Origin: an uncultured Christensenellaceae bacterium
Lineage (GTDB): Bacteria; Bacillota; Clostridia; Christensenellales; Borkfalkiaceae
Reading direction: 5' to 3'
DNA length: 25,763 nt
Assembly: GCA_910587625.1 (NCBI GenBank)
Contig: CAJUMW010000001.1
Location: forward strand, 96,236 to 121,998
Below the pieces are notes generated by a model. It was not told the DNA's origin, ran no database searches, and worked only from the letters and a program-made list of their open reading frames with translations. This document shows positions 22,705 to 25,763 of this stretch, piece by piece (position 1 is the stretch's first letter; each line of letters begins with the position of its first letter). Both the position numbers and the translations under genes were made by a program.

Positions 22705-23280
22705 ATGAGTAGGGAAAGCATTGTCGAGAAGATAATTTCCGACGCCGAAACCGAGGCAGCGGCAATAATAACCGAAGCGGAAAAGAGCGCAGAAGCAACA
22801 ATTGCGCGCGCCAATCTTTTCGCCGAACGCAAAATTACGGGAGTGAGGGCTGAAACTGCGCAAAAGGTAAAGTCTATTCTTGACGGCAAGTCGGCTTCCG
22901 CCCGTCTTGACTGCGCAAAAATCAAGCTCGGAGAAAAGCGTCGGGTTATCGACGCGCTCTACGAGCAGGCTTTTCAAGCGTTGCTTGAGCTCGATAAAAA
23001 GCAGACTGTCGCGCTTTCTAAGCGGCTTTTGGAGCAATACGCCGACGAGTGCGACGAAATAGTTTTTTCGTCAAACTTTAAATATATCGAGGATGTAATC
23101 AAGCTCGACGTAGTGAAAGAAAAACAGCTTACGCATTCGGTCGGAGGAGCTATTCCCGACGGAGGCTTTATTTTAAAGGGCAAAGTATGCGACAAAGATA
23201 TTTCATACAGGGCGCTGCTTTTAATCGACAGGGAGCAAAACGTCTCTCTGTTAGCCGAAAAATTATTTAATCAGGGATAA
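22705..23280 (+). CDS. ntpE: V-type ATPase peripheral stalk subunit E
   Basis: This 191-residue protein has a long N-terminal helix rich in Ala/Glu/Lys (SRESIVEKIISDAETEAAAIITEAEKS, to about residue 90), then a compact C-terminal domain (about 95-191) with GGAIPDGGFILKGKVCD, which fits the E-subunit head that contacts A/B. Length matches the family (about 185-200). It starts three bases after the ntpK stop with no strong ribosome binding site, so it probably depends on translational coupling to ntpK. Confidence 0.92.
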   Translation: MSRESIVEKIISDAETEAAAIITEAEKSAEATIARANLFAERKITGVRAETAQKVKSILDGKSASARLDCAKIKLGEKRRVIDALYEQAFQALLELDKKQTVALSKRLLEQYADECDEIVFSSNFKYIEDVIKLDVVKEKQLTHSVGGAIPDGGFILKGKVCDKDISYRALLLIDREQNVSLLAEKLFNQG

Positions 23281-23282
23281 TT

Positions 23283-24254
23283 ATGTCAAAGGACTGTGTG
23301 TACACGGGCGGCGTTATTGCCGTAAAAGAAAACAGCCTTCTCGGTTCAAAACTTTTCAAGCTTGCCGAACTCAGCGCCGACGAAGCTTTTCGCTCGCTTT
23401 CGGAAAGCGGTTTTTCGCGCGGAACAGAGGGCGGATCGGTGTACGATTATGAAAGCGTTCTTGCTGCGGATATGCGCGATTTGGACGCATTCATACGGGA
23501 ATATGCCCCGACTAACGCCGAACGCGACTATTTTCTCGCTCCCCGTGACTTTCATAACGCAAAGGCAATTTTAAAGTCTGAATACTCCGGAGCGGAAAAA
23601 CAGGGTATGCTTGCTCCCGACGGAAATATTCCCTCCGACGAGATATCGAGGCTGATTAAAGAGCGCAACTTTGCGCCGCTCGGCAAATACCTTGCGCAGG
23701 CGTGTAAAACCTGCGTCGAGCTGTTTGAGGGCGAGAGCGAGGTGTCCGGTGCGGAGATAGGCTTGATATTCGAAAAGGCGCTTTTTGCGCATTTGACGGA
23801 TAGCTGTAAACGAAATTCAAGTTTGAAAAAGCTTATAAAGCTTAAAGCCGATTATACCGATATTTTGGCGGTTATGCGTTCAAAGACCCCGGAATATGCC
23901 TTAAATAACTGCGTATTGTCGGGAGAATTAAAGGTAAACCAACTTGAAAAGCTTACTTCGGAAGATATGGAAAAAGCGGCTTCTCAATTTTTAGGAACTA
24001 AGTACGAAAGCTTTGTAAACGCCTGTTTCGAGGCAAAGCAAAACGCGCTTCCCTTTACAAAAGCCGAGCGTATGCTTGCGGACATCGAAATAGACTATTT
24101 GCAAAAAAAGAAATATGAGCTTAAAAATTCGCAACCCTTTTTATACTACGTTTTAAGGCGGCGTGCGGAAAATATCAATCTTCGCATAATTTTTGTCTGT
24201 CTTATGGCAGGTATGGGAGAGGAGCAAATAAAGAGTCGTCTGCGCGCGGTTTAG
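23283..24254 (+). CDS. ntpC: V-type ATPase subunit C (central rotor, d-type)
   Basis: This 323-residue, mostly helical protein is close to the V-ATPase C/AC39 family length (about 330-350). Recognisable parts include the early FRSLSESGF, NAKAILKSEY near 96-105, and the C-terminal FLYYVLRRRAENINLRIIFVCLMAGMGEEQIKSRLR (about 286-321), typical of this family. It caps the K ring and links it to the D/F shaft. AGGGA precedes the ATG, two bases after ntpE stops. Confidence 0.93.
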   Translation: MSKDCVYTGGVIAVKENSLLGSKLFKLAELSADEAFRSLSESGFSRGTEGGSVYDYESVLAADMRDLDAFIREYAPTNAERDYFLAPRDFHNAKAILKSEYSGAEKQGMLAPDGNIPSDEISRLIKERNFAPLGKYLAQACKTCVELFEGESEVSGAEIGLIFEKALFAHLTDSCKRNSSLKKLIKLKADYTDILAVMRSKTPEYALNNCVLSGELKVNQLEKLTSEDMEKAASQFLGTKYESFVNACFEAKQNALPFTKAERMLADIEIDYLQKKKYELKNSQPFLYYVLRRRAENINLRIIFVCLMAGMGEEQIKSRLRAV

Positions 24255-24277
24255 GCGTTTCGGCGGCGGAGAAATAT

Positions 24278-24595
24278 ATGGAAGGTAAGATAGCTATAAT
24301 AGGCGACGGGGAAAGCATAACGGTATTCAAAGCTTGCGGAGCTTTTGCGTTTGCTGCGGAAAATGCGGAAAAAGCGCGTGAAGTTTTAAGAAAAATTGCC
24401 AAGGATTATAAGGTGATTTTTATAACCGAAGAGCTGGCAAAGCCCCTTGCCGCATTTTTAAAGAGGTTTGATGAAGAGCCGTACCCCGTAATTTTGAGTA
24501 TTCCCTCCAAAAACGGAAGCTCGGGCTACGGTACGGAACTTTTAAAGAGCGCGATGGAGCGCGCACTCGGCGTAGATATTCTCTTTAACGATTAA
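24278..24595 (+). CDS. ntpG: V-type ATPase subunit F (central shaft)
   Basis: This 105-residue protein has the small Rossmann-like F-subunit fold: KIAIIGDGESITVFKACGAFAF at the start, VIFITEELA near 46-54, and YPVILSIPSKNGSSGYG near 70-86. It binds the D subunit in the central stalk. GGCGGAG lies upstream of the ATG. The gene is 23 bases after ntpC and 34 bases before ntpA. The E. hirae symbol for the F subunit is ntpG. Confidence 0.94.
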   Translation: MEGKIAIIGDGESITVFKACGAFAFAAENAEKAREVLRKIAKDYKVIFITEELAKPLAAFLKRFDEEPYPVILSIPSKNGSSGYGTELLKSAMERALGVDILFND

Positions 24596-24629
24596 TTGAG
24601 TATATCCGCAAAAATTTACAGGAGTTTTT

Positions 24630-25763
24630 ATGGGAAAGACAGTTAAAATTTCAGGTCCTTTAATAGTTGCCGAGGGTATGGCGGACAGCAAAATGTTCGA
24701 CGTCGTGCGGGTTTCCGACAAAGGGCTTATAGGTGAAATAATCGAACTTCGCGGCGACAAGGCTTCAATTCAGGTCTATGAAGAAACGGCAGGATTGGGA
24801 CCGGGTGAAGAGGTCGTGTCTACGGGAGAGCCGCTCTCTGCCGAGCTTGCGCCCGGGCTTATTTCGGGCATCTTCGACGGAATTCAAAGGCCGCTTACAA
24901 CGCTGTATTTCGAGTACGGCGCAAGAATTTCGAGGGGTGTTTCGGTAAATAATCTCGACCGTGAAAAAAAATGGAAATTTGTGCCCTTCGTAAAGGTCGG
25001 CAGCGAGGTCGTCGAGGGAGATATACTCGGCACCGTGCAGGAAACCGAGCTTATAGAACACAGAATTTTGGTGCCCAACGGTATTAGCGGTAAGGTTGAA
25101 AAGATAGAAGAGGGAGAGTTTACTATCGAGGACACCGTTGCTGTTATCAAAACTCAAAGCGGCAAAAAGCCTATAAGTATGTTGAGAAAGTGGCCTGTCC
25201 GCCGCGGCAGACCTTACAGGGAAAAGCTTTCCCCTACAAATCCTATGATAACGGGTCAGCGCGTTATTGATACGCTCTTTCCCATTGCTCGCGGCGGAGT
25301 GGCGGCGGTCCCCGGCCCCTTCGGCAGCGGTAAAACCGTCGTTCAGCACCAGCTTGCAAAGTGGGCGGACGCGGACATAATCGTCTATATCGGCTGCGGA
25401 GAACGCGGCAACGAAATGACCGACGTTTTAAACGAATTTCCCGCGCTTAAGGACCCCAAGACGGGTGAGCCGCTTATGAAGCGCACTATACTTATTGCAA
25501 ACACATCGGATATGCCCGTTGCGGCGCGCGAGGCGTCGATTTACACGGGTATAACCATTGCGGAATATTTCCGCGACATGGGCTATAACGTAGCGATAAT
25601 GGCGGACTCCACTTCGCGTTGGGCTGAGGCACTGCGTGAAATGAGCGGACGCCTTGAAGAAATGCCGGGTGACGAGGGATATCCCGCATATCTTTCCAGC
25701 CGACTCGCCGAGTTTTACGAGCGTGCAGGCATCGTAAAGGTGTTGGGCGGCTCGGATAAGACA
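24630..25763 (+). CDS. ntpA: V-type ATPase catalytic subunit A (3' end cut by window)
   Basis: An open frame of 378 codons runs from ATG 24630 to the window edge without a stop; the family is about 590 residues, so roughly a third is missing. It has the N-terminal beta barrel (KTVKISGPLIVAEGM), the non-homologous insertion characteristic of A subunits (about 110-190), and Walker A GPFGSGKT (229-236). GCGERGNEMTDVL carries the catalytic glutamate, and ADSTSRWAEALREMSGRLEEMPG follows near 328-350. It hydrolyses ATP to drive rotation. CAGGAG precedes the start. B and D subunits are expected to the right of the window. Confidence 0.97.
   Translation, partial: MGKTVKISGPLIVAEGMADSKMFDVVRVSDKGLIGEIIELRGDKASIQVYEETAGLGPGEEVVSTGEPLSAELAPGLISGIFDGIQRPLTTLYFEYGARISRGVSVNNLDREKKWKFVPFVKVGSEVVEGDILGTVQETELIEHRILVPNGISGKVEKIEEGEFTIEDTVAVIKTQSGKKPISMLRKWPVRRGRPYREKLSPTNPMITGQRVIDTLFPIARGGVAAVPGPFGSGKTVVQHQLAKWADADIIVYIGCGERGNEMTDVLNEFPALKDPKTGEPLMKRTILIANTSDMPVAAREASIYTGITIAEYFRDMGYNVAIMADSTSRWAEALREMSGRLEEMPGDEGYPAYLSSRLAEFYERAGIVKVLGGSDKT

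Noticed and set aside
24765..25349. 194-codon open frame on the minus strand
   Set aside because: It is antisense to the catalytic A subunit, which has intact motifs on the plus strand; the translation resembles nothing and has no ribosome binding site.

Overview
The window looks like a chromosomal segment from an anaerobic, low-to-mid GC Bacillota (Clostridia-like) bacterium, probably a carbohydrate-fermenting host-associated one. The signs are strong GGAGG-type ribosome binding sites, sigma-A promoters often with an extended -10 TGn, a Firmicutes-type DnaK, a single-chain iron-sulfur serine dehydratase, a polar amino-acid ABC importer, and a V-type ATPase in the ntpFIKECGA order known from Enterococcus hirae. 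The lineage beyond that is a guess. I see no transposase, integrase, phage gene or CRISPR array.

Layout. (1) 1-3320: the end of an L-rhamnose operon, rhaB (tail only), rhaA, rhaD and a fucO-type lactaldehyde reductase, taking rhamnose to DHAP plus 1,2-propanediol. (2) 3377-7086: a divergent pair of glycosidases, a membrane-anchored GH5 on the minus strand and a cytoplasmic GH2 on the plus strand, sharing a short two-way promoter region. (3) 7139-9232: tRNA-Ser(GCU) with its own promoter and terminator, an SGNH-like hydrolase with altered catalytic residues, and convergent L-serine dehydratase. (4) 9396-13011: grpE-dnaK-dnaJ without hrcA or a CIRCE element. (5) 13012-13543: a 532-bp gene-free interval with a cluster of DnaA-box-like nonamers, then a strong promoter and an attenuator-like leader in front of a MATE efflux gene. 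(6) 14981-17081: an unknown two-TM protein, possibly from a leaderless mRNA, overlapping cardiolipin synthase. (7) 17114-19546, minus strand: an amino-acid ABC importer (binding protein, permease, ATPase). (8) 19928-25763: the V-ATPase operon, cut by the window end inside the catalytic A subunit.

Most notable signals. The ABC substrate-binding protein appears circularly permuted: the segment that normally ends the family lies right after the lipoprotein signal. The dnaJ-MATE interval carries about seven DnaA-box-like nonamers with no dnaA in view. The MATE leader has mutually exclusive hairpins plus a possible 7-codon leader ORF with Pro-Pro. The SGNH-like protein has Cys in place of the nucleophilic Ser and Asp in place of the oxyanion Asn. 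A perfect 8-bp inverted repeat sits inside the V-ATPase promoter. The K subunit keeps all five E. hirae sodium ligands, pointing to a sodium pump.
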